NCBI GenBank assembly: GCA_030522415.1
Contig: CM060124.1
Span: forward strand, 31,072,254-31,136,253
Source of the DNA: Channallabes apus
Taxonomy: Eukaryota; Chordata; Actinopteri; Siluriformes; Clariidae
Direction of reading: 5' to 3'
DNA length: 64,000 bases
The notes below the pieces were generated by a model that saw nothing but the letters and a program-made list of their open reading frames with translations, did not search any database and had not been told where the DNA came from. Below, piece by piece: positions 42,381-53,102 of the stretch (positions are counted from its first letter, which is position 1; each line of letters opens with the position of its first letter). The position numbers were made by a program, and so were the translations under genes.

Positions 42381-44423
42381 ATGGACGTCCTGCGCTTCAC
42401 CTTCACGCTGCTCCTGATCGGCATCTCGGGTAAGAACCATTTTTAATTCAACTGCAGGCTGATGGTGACCAGGTGGATCAGGTGCATGGAAAAGAAATCT
42501 AAAGACAAAAGTGAGCTGATCATGTGACTAGAGAGTAATTCTTCAAAACAACATTCTCCTCCTAATGGCAATTGGCTAATGGATTCCATTAAACAAATTT
42601 TTCCATAAAGATCTAATCCAGATCCAGGATGGAATATTTTGTTCCATCAAAAAATATCCAATACAGATTCTTTTACCTCAGTAGAAGACATGTTAATCCA
42701 CTAGGATGTGCCATTGCTAAACATCACTGTCCATTTCTAGTCATTACAAATAATTATCAATATTACAAACTATTACCACCCACCCATTGTATTAGGGCAC
42801 GCCCACTTTAGCAACAGCTACCAACCAGGCAGGGTGTTTGCTAACGGGTGCTTCCTCTGACGCACACGAAGGTCCCAACTGCATCTAGTTCACACACCAT
42901 GAGAGATCGCACCAAGAACACACTTGGAGGAAGGCGTTATCCGATCCCTACTGTTTGTGTGAGCTCAAAGATGCACATGACTGGCTGGTGTTTCAATGAC
43001 TGATGAAACTGGGAATGCAAGTATGCCATGCTTGTGGCCAGCATCTTATCGCTGCACCACTCAGGAACCCCATTACTAACAAATACTAACCATCATTAAC
43101 CATGATGAATAATAACAAACCATCTTTAACTAGTACTAATCATTGCACACCATTACGATCATTATAAACCAGTATTAACCATTCCCCACCAATTACAAAT
43201 CTTTATCACTCATTACTAACCATTACAAACCAGTAACAACCAATACAAACCAATACAACTGGTCATAGAAAACGAAAGGGGGTCGAATTCATGATGAACA
43301 CCGTTAACGGTTAAGCATCATGTTCGCAGTTTGATCATCCTGCTTTGTTATTAACATGTTTTATTAGTGTGGATTTATTTGTTCCTCTTTCATGTCTAGC
43401 TTTATCAGCCTACGATGACACCTGGTCCATTCAGGTTTCCCCTGAGGTGCGAACCATCGAAGGCTACCCCGCAGTGCTGCCCTGCTCCTTCACTCACCCT
43501 GCACACACCCTGCACTCCTCCATGAACGTGGTGTGGCGCCTCGGCCACGCCCGCACCAGCACCATACTCTTCCGTTGCTCCAGCCTCAATGGCAGCCAGC
43601 ATTGTGAGACCGGGCCGGACCAGGACCAGAGATATCGGCTGGAGGGAAACCACAGAGAGCACGACCTGACTCTGCGCATCAGCGGCACCGGCCTGCAAGA
43701 CAACGGGCGCTACTACTGCAGCGTCGAGCTGCCCGACCATCAGCACGCCAACTTCGAGAACAAAATGGGCACGCGGCTACGAGTGGAAGGTAACAAGAAC
43801 TCAGGAAAGACAATCTTACAGGGGTTTGTTCTTTATATTAAATGTAATCAATGACATGTATTTTCACACTATTTCCCAAAGGTTAACAACCCCTCCAGGG
43901 TTCTGTGTAAAAAAGAGTTTATTATCTCAACGTGTATCAGACCTCTTAGTTTTCTGTCTTGATGTCTTTACGTCCAGCTCCACCGCAGATCCTAAGCTTG
44001 TCCGTAGGGGGCAGCGTAGACACACATCTGAAAGCCCTGTGTCAGGTTCAGGGCTCTCCGCTACCTGATGTCCAGTGGACAGGTTTAGACAAAGTTCTCG
44101 ATGCAGATAACGAAGCAGCTCCACTCCCACAGGAAGCTCCAGATCGCCACAGAACCACCAGCCAGCTCCTGGACGTCCAGCCTGGGGGACAGTACACCTG
44201 TACAGCGTCCAACCCTCTTGGCAACGACCAGGCTACCGTCTACATCCTTCCCCCGAGTCCAGAAATGACCAAGCACAGCAGCCACAGTGACGATGTCCTA
44301 ACCATACCTCTGCTGCTTGGGTTAGCATTAGCGGTTAAGCTGCTCATCTTCCTTGGGGGTCTGGGAGGAATGTTCATTAAATCTCATGTTGGGTCCAAAA
44401 ATCTGAGTCAATCAACCAAATGA
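42381..44423 (+). CDS. siglec15: Sialic acid-binding Ig-like lectin 15 (siglec15-like)
   Basis: Three exons join in frame: 42,381-42,429, 43,400-43,789 and 43,978-44,423, giving 294 residues. Residues 1-20 are a signal peptide. The V-set domain has WSIQVSPEV, AVLPCSFTHP, NVVWRLG, LFRCSS, DLTLRISG (the Arg equivalent to the sialic-acid-binding Arg of human SIGLEC15) and DNGRYYCSVELP. The C2-type domain has ALCQVQGSPLPDVQW and GGQYTCTASNPLG. The membrane segment (about 250-280) contains Lys267 (LALAVKLLIFL), matching the Lys through which SIGLEC15 pairs with DAP12. The tail is only about 14 residues and lacks tyrosine; it ends KNLSQSTK. Mammalian SIGLEC15 acts in osteoclast differentiation and myeloid immune regulation. 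AATAAA signals lie at 44,742 and 44,757. Intron 1 carries a SINE and a degenerate repeat. Confidence 0.88.
42850..43071 (-). repeat. tRNA-derived SINE in siglec15 intron 1
   Basis: On the minus strand it begins GGGGTTCCTGAGTGGTGCAG followed by CGATAAGATGCTGG, an A-box-like tRNA head. The body continues to about 42,850. The B-box is degraded. It differs from the SINEs at 17,628, 37,223 and 49,727. Confidence 0.6.
43072..43262. repeat. Degenerate short-period repeat in siglec15 intron 1
   Basis: Imperfect iterations of words such as CATTACTAAC, CATTAACCA, ACAAACCA and CAATACAAAC, about 10-20 bp apart, follow directly after the SINE head. The pattern is old and interrupted, with no exact unit. 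Confidence 0.6.
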
Positions 44424-45801
44424 TGTTTCTCAATCTCAGCACACGTTCCTCAAACACAGCTTTTATGGTTAGCGAGAACCGATAATCAGCTGCTTGATTA
44501 ACCCACCCATTATAGATTGATTGATATGACACATTTAGAAATATAATAATGTGTTTATTAACAGTTTTCTGTGCTTCAGTTTCAGTTTAAAAAATTTTTG
44601 ACTTTCTTTTTATCTTTACAATTTTTTGTCCATTGTTTTACAGAAAAATGGTGTGTGGCTCTGTGTGTGTTTTCAATTCCTTATTAACTCTATTAAAAAT
44701 TAACCCTGAACATTTGTCCTGTTTATTTCTTAAAAATATATAATAAAGGTCCTGCTAATAAATACGCACTCACTCTTTGAAACTTGTACGTTTGTGTTAT
44801 CGCACAAAATCAAAATGACTTTCATAACCAACAAAATATTTAACAGGATTTTTTTTATTGTCATATTTTCATCATCATGTTTTTAGGCGAGAGTCTGAAA
44901 TATAAATTATTTATTATTACATTTGATATTTATTCGTCTTTATTTCAGCTTACAAATTCAAAAAGAGATAGTGAGCAAAGAAAAAAACATAATTGTACAT
45001 ATTTTAGTATAATCTTTGTATACAGTAACAAGTCATTAAGGATTAAAATATTCCCAAGTGTTAAAATGTAAGTACACTGAAGTACATTAAATATTCAAGG
45101 AGAATGCATTACATGTGCCATATGTGCTTATATAATTATATATGTATAGGATAGACATATTTACAGGATAAAGGAAAATAAAGCTATTTTTTTATTCATA
45201 TATAATATCCTTAGAATAACTGTAATGAAAATTAATTTTGACAAACCGCAGTGGAAATCTTACAGTTTACAGTTAAAACACAGTTAACGGATGTGAGAAG
45301 TGCAGCTACTGCTGAAAGAGATGAAAAAAAGACGAATGCAATGCCGTCTGATTTCATCTACTTTGTTTAACATCTTCATCATTTAAATTAGCATGCAGCT
45401 AATCGTGACTCTTTCTTTATTGGTACTGGCTAATGCTTTGTGTTAGGATGAGCTGCTGCGATATTAAGTATTAAGCTACGAAGCAGGAATATAAATATTT
45501 ACTTTTTATTATAATAAAACTTAAAACATATCACTAGCAATGCACTATGCTGATAAGATGATTAGCATCTGTCTAATGGATTGTTGTGTCGTTAGCATTA
45601 GCATGGATGTTGCCCAGGTTAAATAATTCAGAGGCCAACGTTTGAAGCAAATTGCAGGTTATTTGATAATCATTTTAAGCCAATTATTGTAAACTTCCAA
45701 ACATGTAGGTTGGACTTAACACAGATTACAGAAACATGAAATAATGAGCTGCTGAGGCTGGTGGTCGAGTCTGAGCTGGTGGTGGTCTAAATCTAAATCG
45801 C
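44424..45801. other. siglec15 3' UTR and intergenic
   Basis: The first about 340 bp is likely the siglec15 3' UTR, ending after the AATAAA signals at 44,742 and 44,757. The rest is AT-rich. A TTTTTATT block near 45,500 would be an AATAAAAA signal for the minus-strand gene that ends at 45,802. No other gene was seen. Confidence 0.45.
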
Positions 45802-47718
45802 TTAAACACCCGGATCAGTGATGGAGGTCATTATTACCATACTTCCTTCACACAGGGGCTGCATGGCCGTGCAACAGCGCTCGCTGCTCCATTTGAAATT
45901 CGCACTTTGGTCCACAGTAAGGGATACACACATGCCGATCAAAGGTTCGTTGTCGTTCCAGTTGGTAAAGGATATGGTCTGGTTGTTGTTCCAGTACCAA
46001 TCAGAGGTGGTAAGATTGCGTCGCATGCCGAGCCACACGTCACCTGCTGCATTCATGGTGATAAGCGACTGAACCATTTTTTTTTGCGTAAACTCTAGGT
46101 TGGGACTCGCCAACACCATGTTGTTACTCGAGCAGTAAGCCCGAGACGCCTGCCAACTCATTGTGTTGTTAGAAAGAACAAACGGAATAGGAACCACAAC
46201 ACAACCGTTGGGGTCTGTGGAGCAAACAAACATAGTTTAAGTGCACATACAGTTGTCTTTTCATTGTTTTTATAGTCTGCAGAACTTACCTGGCTCATCG
46301 TTTAGAACAATTGCCGGACCTCCAAAGTTCACCCCTATGGATGAAGTCTCAATGATGTACACCCCAATCGGTGAGGAAGGATGCCAGATAAAATTTGATG
46401 ACGGACTTGATGACCCACTCTTCATGGTTACTAAAGCATATGAGTACCCTGTATCATTGAGAGCATTCCAGGTTGCACCAGACAGAGAACTAGTGCCCAT
46501 TTGAATGCCACCTGTTACACTTGTTAGGGCTATGATTAAAGCCATAGTACTTACACCCCCACCAGTGCTGTGTACCAAGTAGCAGCCAGCAAACGTGGTT
46601 GTCGGGATGAGCTCGACTATAAGGCCAGGATAGATTACATTGACCGAAGCTGACTGTGATGTTGTGATGATTGTGCTCCCGGTGCTGAGACCTGGGAAAT
46701 AAGGGAGCATAGCTATTGAACCAGGACTAACAGATGACGTCTGAGAGCCAGAGGTGATATCAACTTTGTTGTCTGAGGCTACGAAAAGACCCATGCCAGT
46801 GGCGTTATAGTAAGGGTAGAGGAAAGTTTCTCCCAGAGTGCTGGTGGAACGGAGTTGGTGCGCAACCATGTTGCACTTGCAGTTCGGGGTGTCGATACAG
46901 GGATTGGTAAGGATTACAGCCACTCTTCCCGTGGATGAGACTTGAAAATAGGAATCATCGCTTGGCAGCTGGTACAGAGAATAAGGCCCGATTGTGATCA
47001 CGGTATTAGGGGTACCCCCAGGGGCTTGGGACACCGTGACGGTGTTGTTAACTGCTTCTGCGTTAATAATAACGAGTCTGAAACTGAAATCCATCGGCAC
47101 AGTGGTCGTATCAATGAACTGGGAGACATTATAGGTGTTCAGTCTGACAGCCAGATCGGTGTAATTAAAGGAAGGGACCAGATAATCCATTCCCAGGTTT
47201 CTTGTAGGTAGAACAACGCTGGTCTGTATGCTGTCTCCTCGGGTGCTGATGGAATAAACAGTGATGTTGTTGTTGCTGGTGATTCTGACCACATTCCCAG
47301 AGGGGCCAATCTGACTCACCTCTGCGGTATTACCAACAGTGACATAATACACCTTCTGTCTCACACTTGTCGAGGCAGTCAAGCTCCAGATACTTTGACC
47401 ATTTAGGAGGACATTAATAGTAGTGCCATCAACTAAGGTGGTGATTTTCAGTGTGAGGGTGAGAGTCGCTGGATAGTAGTAAGCAAGGTTCTCTGGAAAA
47501 GCTGTGACAAATTCAGTGCCGTAGTCAGTAGCTTGGCCTGTTAAAATAAAAAAAAATTGAACACACTCAGTTATCAGCATACTCTTAGGTTCACAATATC
47601 TGAACTTCAGATTAAGAAATATTGTGTGTTTAGGGTGTGTTTAAACATGAACCCACAATGAAGAACTACAATACTTACCTTGACATAAGATCGACATGAT
47701 GAGTATGAGGGGGAACAT
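45802..47718 (-). CDS. Secreted IgGFc-binding-domain / C-type-lectin protein
   Basis: Three minus-strand exons join in frame: 47,679-47,718, 46,290-47,537 and 45,802-46,214, giving 566 residues. Exon 1 is a short signal peptide (MFPLILIMSILC). Exon 2 (416 codons) is an IgGFc-binding domain like the N-terminus of FCGBP: TEFVTAFPEN at its start, then many Thr/Ser/Val beta-strand repeats, TGRVAVILTNPCID, CKCNMVAHQL and GETFLYPYY. Exon 3 is a C-type lectin-like domain: MSWQASRAYCSSNN, GDVWLGMRR, SFTNWNDNEP, GMCVSL, ERCCTAMQPLC, with the four canonical cysteines. The EPN/QPD sugar-binding motif is replaced by NEP plus WND, so calcium-dependent sugar binding is uncertain. Potential N-glycosylation sites are frequent. 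A non-coding exon may end at the acceptor near 47,789. No mammalian counterpart is known to me. It is probably extracellular and mucosal or humoral, which is inference. Confidence 0.82.
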
Positions 47719-48893
47719 GATTAAACAGCAGAACCGGGCGCTTCAAACAGGCCGGATTCCTTCCAAACTCAGGACTCTGTGGTATCTGCTGTAGAACAAG
47801 ACAGAAACATACACAAGTGCTTCACAATTGTAAAAGTAAACACTTAACTGTTCTTTAGCCCTTCAAGGTTCCCTATAGAGCCCTCTACATAGCAGAAACA
47901 TAGCTAAAAACTTTTACCTATGCAAACCCTTTAATACCTCTTTATCATAAAATAAAATAAAAAAATCTATATATTTCAGTAGAACCACTAAAGAGCTTTT
48001 TTGAAATATATGCAGTATACTTAAGTGAGGGTTCTATGTTCTGGGGTTTAGGTTCATGTTGTTCCTTTGAAGAAACCCTTAAAATTTCCATCAAAAGTGT
48101 TTATCAGAATTGGATTAATTTTGAACTTTCAGTTTTTAAGTTGTAATGATCCTACATTACATTAACATTACTATTCATGACACGGTACACTAGAGCATGT
48201 TAACTAGCCTCCTAACTGATCAGCTGAGATCATGTTCACGTTAGCGAGAGAAGCTAATGTTGTGTCATTGAGGACAGAGTCGTTACGCTAATCACAGTCA
48301 CGTGACACAAATAGCTGAAGTCACGTATGCGATTTGCGTGTCGCTCTGCGCGATCAGGGTGTGTGTAGCAGATTTGTAAACGGCTGAGATCGTTTGCATG
48401 AGCTGCTCTGTTTATTTAACCTGGAATCAACTTTTCTCTGCTTTTGGGTTTAATGCTGTTTTTTCTTTTTACTGGAATATAATTTAAATGAGAAACAACA
48501 TTTTGATAATATTGGTTATAAAGCTAGGATATAAAAATACTGGTGAAATTACCAGATTAATAAGAAGTATTAGAACCTTAAATTAAGTTATTAAATCTAT
48601 AAGTTACACCAATCATCAATTAAATAAACACTTAAATGGTTAAAATGATAACTGTAACTTATTAGTTAATGTTGTCTACATTCAATATGTTTTATCTATC
48701 ATATTCATCAGCTTTATTTTTAATATATTTATATATAAAAATATGAAAATATCTAAAACAAATAAATGCTAATGAATTGTAAACAAATTACACTGCATTT
48801 ATTAGCAGTTGTTGCTGTGGTAGAAGTTTATTATATTACATTGATATTATATTAAACATGTTTTTTACATGAATTTTTTTATTGAAACTTAAA

Positions 48894-48928
<35 letters not shown>

Positions 48929-49109
48929 GAATTAGTCTGATTTGGCCATTTCTAAACTGTTTTATTTTTAACTCTGAAAACAGACTTTCTGTGTATGTGC
49001 GCGCATATTTAGACTTCTAGAACAGAATTAAATCTAATACAAATTCAAAGATGCTTTGAAAAAAGTCATATCAGTTATTGTGTCAGTTCCGAGTCACAGC
49101 TGTCTTACT

Positions 49110-49144
<35 letters not shown>

Positions 49145-49726
49145 GTTATAGTTGTAAAGTGTAAAGAAAAAAAACGCAAAATCTTTCCCGTGTGTGTGTT
49201 TACACTGGCCGGGTCTGTCCTGTCTGATTTGCATTGATCTGCTTAACAAAACTGTGAATGTGCCTTTCCAAGAGATGTGTACACAAATGACAACTTAGAG
49301 TGTGTGTGTGTGTGTGTGTGTGTTATAATCAACTTGTGTGTGTTTAAATAAAAATTGTGGCATGAAAAATATATTATAATAATCATTGCAAATATAATCA
49401 CCAGTTAAACTGCAAGTAAGAAATATATAAGATCATAACCTCGCCTTTGCATGTTTATGGAAAATTTTTATTCATTGGTTTGTTTAGTTGGTTTCTTTCC
49501 AAAGTTCAATAAAACAAATGCTCAAAACAGATCTGTTCAATTTAAACACACACAAACCGCTGTACAGTAGAACAAGCCACAGAATTTACATCAGAAAATG
49601 ACTTGCAACATATGATCGAGAAAAGAAGAAATAATCATGCTAGAAATTATAACGTTTACGGGTCTTTAAAAATCTCTTGAGTTAAATCACTCTGGACAGT
49701 AAAACTGCATCGTCCAAACATTTACG
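47719..49726. other. Upstream region of the lectin gene and intergenic sequence
   Basis: An acceptor-like CTACAG (minus) at about 47,789 suggests a 5' UTR intron. The rest is AT-rich, with (AAT)n at 48,896-48,926, (ATT)n at 49,112-49,145 and a GT run at 49,299-49,323. No other gene or RNA gene was seen. Confidence 0.4.
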
Positions 49727-49893
49727 CATTTGGCCGACGCTCTTATCCAGAGCGACTTACATTTTTTATCTCATTACACATCTGAGCAGTTGAGGGTTAA
49801 GGGCCTTGCTCAGGGGCCCAACAGTGGCAACTTGGTGAACCTGGGATCTTCCGAACCGTAGTCCAATGCCTTAACCACTGAGCTACCCCTGGC
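49727..49893 (-). repeat. tRNA-derived SINE
   Basis: On the minus strand it starts GCCAGGGGTAGCTCAGTGGT followed by TAAGGCATTGGACTACGG (A-box TAGCTCAGTGG) and a degraded B-box. The tail has GAGCAAGGCCCTTAACCCTC and, at the left, GCGTCGGCCAAATGCG. The family is very common in teleosts. Confidence 0.75.
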
Positions 49894-50589
49894 AAACATG
49901 TTCTAGTGCTCAAAGTCCATTTATGTAACTTGAACATGTGTTTAAAATATATAAAATTTTATAAAACAGGACCAAAGATCTAACCTTGAGGGTCACGGCT
50001 CAGTGACAGGAACATACTAAAGTTGTTTCTAAGAGTATAATCATACGACGTTAATCCTATCGCTACACCAATCATAACATCAATCCAAATTCCAGAATCA
50101 AATCAGTTCCAAACCAGTTTGTTTAAATATGAAAATATTAAAAATAGTAATAAAAAGAAGAAAAAGAGAGCCGAGTACCTGCCAGTGCAGCGTTCCGCGA
50201 TCCTCCAGACTGAATGCGTACGTGGTTTGTTTCTGTCCTCCTTCTGACGTACACACTTAGACATTTGACTTTCAAACTTTCACAAAGAATTTTCACAAAG
50301 TTTTGCATGAAATCCAACCAGAGAAGCTGAAGGAGACTGTGTACTTTCTCCTCAGAGCAAAACCTTTTAGATATTACACACCCGAGGTTACAGTGTGGCG
50401 AAGTGAAACACATTGCAATAAAATATTCAATAAGAAACGGCTGAGGGACCTCAAGGCAGAAACAGCTTTTAACCTGCTTTTATCTCATCCGTTTACATTC
50501 GTTCTGTTCAGGAGAGAATTCGGTACTTTACTTCCTGATCCTTTACAAAAGATTTTGTTTAGTTTATAAAAGTGATTGAGATTTACAGA
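49894..50589. other. Intergenic, nothing recognised
   Basis: Open frames at 50,138-50,413 (minus) and 50,303-50,569 (plus) overlap and have no recognisable domain. A donor-like CTGGCAGGTACTC (minus) near 50,180 could end a non-coding exon of the lectin gene, but this was not confirmed. Confidence 0.35.
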
Positions 50590-50930
50590 AGACTTTGAGT
50601 ACAGTACAGTGATGAGACACTTAGCCGTAAATATTTTGAACGGGGCAAACATTTTAAAGAACGGCTTACGTCTGTGTTAGCGGGCCGAGGTGTCTCTGAG
50701 CTCACTGCAGTCGTCTGTAACCTGACCCAGTGCGGCTCATTCACCACTCGCACATTACAGGAGCTCAGCTGGGAGTTATTGCCACATCCCCGGTACAGCC
50801 CTGGCCTCGCTCCAAAACAAAGGAGTTCCTGGGAGGCCAGCGTTTCAGGCGTGAAGCAGGCAGTCCGATCATGGATTCAGGGTCTTTGACCTGTGGGAGG
50901 AAACCGGAGCACCCTGAGGAAACCCACCAA
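50590..50930 (+). repeat. Decayed transposase-like fragment, possibly mariner/Tc1
   Basis: The conceptual translation includes LPHPRYSPGLAPKQRS, resembling the HPxYSPDLAP block around the last catalytic Asp of mariner-family transposases. The sequence then runs into GGGAGGAAACCGGAGCACCC (about 50,894), a dispersed fish repeat. No ends were identified. Confidence 0.4.
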
Positions 50931-51224
50931 GTGTTAACCACTAAGCTTCTGTTGCGATTACACTGTGAGTCATATTTGCATTAACAGTCGGTACCAAGTA
51001 ATCTGAAATTAGTTCTGAGGAAGTGAATCCTCTTAGTCATGACCCAGATTCACTCCTCATTAACTGGTTAAATCAGGTTAATCAGATAATCATACTGATT
51101 GAGTTTTGCTCATTTCATATTACAGTACGTGACTCAATCGAATCAATTAATAATTGTTTTTTCCACCTGAAGCTGAATTGAAAATTCTTCCGGTCAGGAT
51201 TAAGACTTACTTCTCTCTCATCCA
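50931..51224. other. Intergenic, start of a GAATCA-rich region
   Basis: Scattered GATTCA/TGAATC words begin here and become organised in the next block. No gene was seen. Confidence 0.35.
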
Positions 51225-51660
51225 CTGAAACGTCTGACTCAGTGAATCATTCCTTTTTTCATTAATTGACTCTGATAAGTTAACTGATTCTATTTGATCA
51301 TGACTGAGAGTTATGACACTTTCTTCAAGTGAATCTGTGAATCATTTTGGTCATGACCAAGGATCGCTCCTCTCTGCGAAGGAATTAATGACTCTTTTTT
51401 TTTATTATTATTATTACTGACCAACTTTTGCTCTTGTTCAGTCAAGTCAATCACTTCCTTTCATTAATGACTGGCATTTGTTTCAGCTTTAGTTTATGTG
51501 GGTACTAAAAATTATTAAGAATTAAGAATGAATCATTCCTTTTTCATTAATTGACTCGGGTAAGTTAGTGAATCTGTTTAATCATGACTGAGAACCGTTC
51601 CACTTTCATGAAATGATTCAGTTGATTCAGTGAATCATTTTGGTCCGGCCACCTGAACCG
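51225..51660. repeat. Two diverged copies of a GAATCAT-rich block
   Basis: Block A (51,229-51,362) and block B (51,528-51,642) share, in the same order, GAATCATTCCTTTTT, CATTAATTGACTC, TAAGTTA, AATC or GATCATGACTGAGA, TTCA..GTGAATC and GTGAATCATTTTGGTC. They are about 300 bp apart. Many copies of TGAATCA/TGACTCA occur, an AP-1-like word. Confidence 0.6.
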
Positions 51661-51775
51661 AGATCAAAAGAATCCCATCAGAAATGTTTAAAGAGAGATT
51701 GGGTTTTTAATGCTAATCTGTATTAATCAGCACTGGGAAACAGAACCACTTTATAATAAATCTTCACTTTTGATG

Positions 51776-51843
51776 GTGTGAAGCTGCTTTGACACAATAA
51801 CAATTGTTAAAAGTGCTATACAAATAAAATTGAATTAAACTGA
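51776..51843 (+). repeat. L2 LINE 3' tail remnant
   Basis: TGTGAAGCTGCTTTGACACA followed by AAAGTGCTATACAAATAAAA and TTGAATTAAA is the plus-strand L2 3' end, as at 7,207-7,274. Nothing else of the element is present. Confidence 0.8.
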
Positions 51844-52457
51844 ATTAAAGCCAGGCAAGATGAAAAGTCTTCAACAATCTCTTTTATTTCACACAAAAAA
51901 ACTATTTGATATTGACATTAACATCAATTTATACCTTAATAACTGAAATAAAATAAACAGCTTTAGTCTGATTCATATCTGTTAAATCTTCACAGTTTTA
52001 TTACATCACCACATTCGATAAAAGGGAAAATTTTATTGGAATTGTTTCCTGTGAGCGTTTACCTTTGTGTTTTAATTTTTATGGGATTTAAATATTTACA
52101 TTTTTATTTCTTTATTCTTTGGCAAAATAAGGATTTAAAAAGTAAATTCAATGAAACATAGTCCAAACTAGAACACCTTATTGTTTGCTGAATTTATAAA
52201 GAAAAAAAAATTATATATTTTCTAAATATTTTACATCCAGTTCAGCCAAAACTTTGTCGTGTCCTGATTTAAATATTGTACTGTTGCATGATGGGGGTGG
52301 AGCTTAAATGAAATGAAATCATAAATCAGGTCATGACATCACCACTTGTTATGTAAATTTCTCGTGAGCTTTCTGATGTTACATTTTATTGTGTTGTTGG
52401 ACAATCTTGCTTCCGATTGATCACAGTTAACTTAAGCTCCGCCTGGGGGCGTGGGCC
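51844..52457. other. Intergenic / probable rpp25l 3' UTR
   Basis: The first part is AT-rich and featureless. About 52,190-52,457 would be the 3' UTR of the minus-strand rpp25l. No other gene was seen. Confidence 0.4.
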
Positions 52458-53102
52458 TCAGTGCGCTCCTGATGATTGTCTTGAAGTTCTCCGTTCGTCT
52501 CTGGGACGCGCCGCTTGTCTGCGTGGTCCTTTTCCTCGTCCACTTCCTCCTCCTCTTCCTCCGCTCTTCCTCCTCTGATTCTCCCGCTCCTCTTTACTGT
52601 TGGCCTGCACCCACAGCGCATCGAACCTCCCGGGTGCCTGGTATCCGGGCGTGGTCGAGTCCAGCGGGTCTCTGGAGAGCAGCACCCAGACGGCGGGGAT
52701 GTTCCGGTTCACGGTGATGCTGTCGAGGCCGGCGCTCGGCTCCAGCGGCTCCCACGTCTCCTGCAGTGAACTGTACATTATACGCGTGACCTGGTGCAGC
52801 CCGCCCATGCGCCGCTTCATGATCTCAACGCACGTGATGGCCTTGGAGACACTCGGGCCGACGCCTGAGAACACGATCTGACGGCACAGCTGGGACTCGC
52901 CGCTCGGTTCGGCCTCCTCTTGACCTCCGCCGCTCTCCGACGGTTTCTCGGCTCTGCCCTCCATTCGGCTCTGAGCGAATCGCATCAGGTTTCGGATTTT
53001 GCTGCCGTCTCGAACCCGGACCACGGGAGTGTCCTCATGGAGGTCAGTAAAGGGGCAGAGACACAGCTGCTCGACCACGCCCGCCTTCCTGTAGTTCTCC
53101 AT
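52458..53102 (-). CDS. rpp25l: Ribonuclease P protein subunit p25-like protein (rpp25l)
   Basis: A single 214-codon minus-strand exon. The start MENYRKAG matches RPP25L, and an acceptor (TTTTTTTTCAG) only 8 bp upstream shows a 5' UTR intron. The Alba domain covers about residues 27-150: VVRVRDGSKIRNLM, QIVFSGVGPSVSKAITCVEI, MKRRMGGLHQVTRI and IPAVWVLLSRDPLDS. Alba-type Rpp25 proteins pair with Rpp20/POP7 in RNase P and RNase MRP and bind the RNA. A spacer rich in Gly, Glu and Ser (about 50-70) splits the first Alba strand region from the rest. The C-terminus (about 172-214) is unusually basic and Gly/Arg-rich (SGGRGGGSGRGKGPRRQ). The protein is longer than human RPP25L (163 residues, from memory), owing to the spacer and tail. 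Confidence 0.9.
   Translation of the reverse strand: MENYRKAGVVEQLCLCPFTDLHEDTPVVRVRDGSKIRNLMRFAQSRMEGRAEKPSESGGGQEEAEPSGESQLCRQIVFSGVGPSVSKAITCVEIMKRRMGGLHQVTRIMYSSLQETWEPLEPSAGLDSITVNRNIPAVWVLLSRDPLDSTTPGYQAPGRFDALWVQANSKEERENQRRKSGGRGGGSGRGKGPRRQAARPRDERRTSRQSSGAH

Noticed and set aside
43405..43746. 113-codon minus-strand frame
   Set aside because: Antisense shadow of the siglec15 V-set exon.
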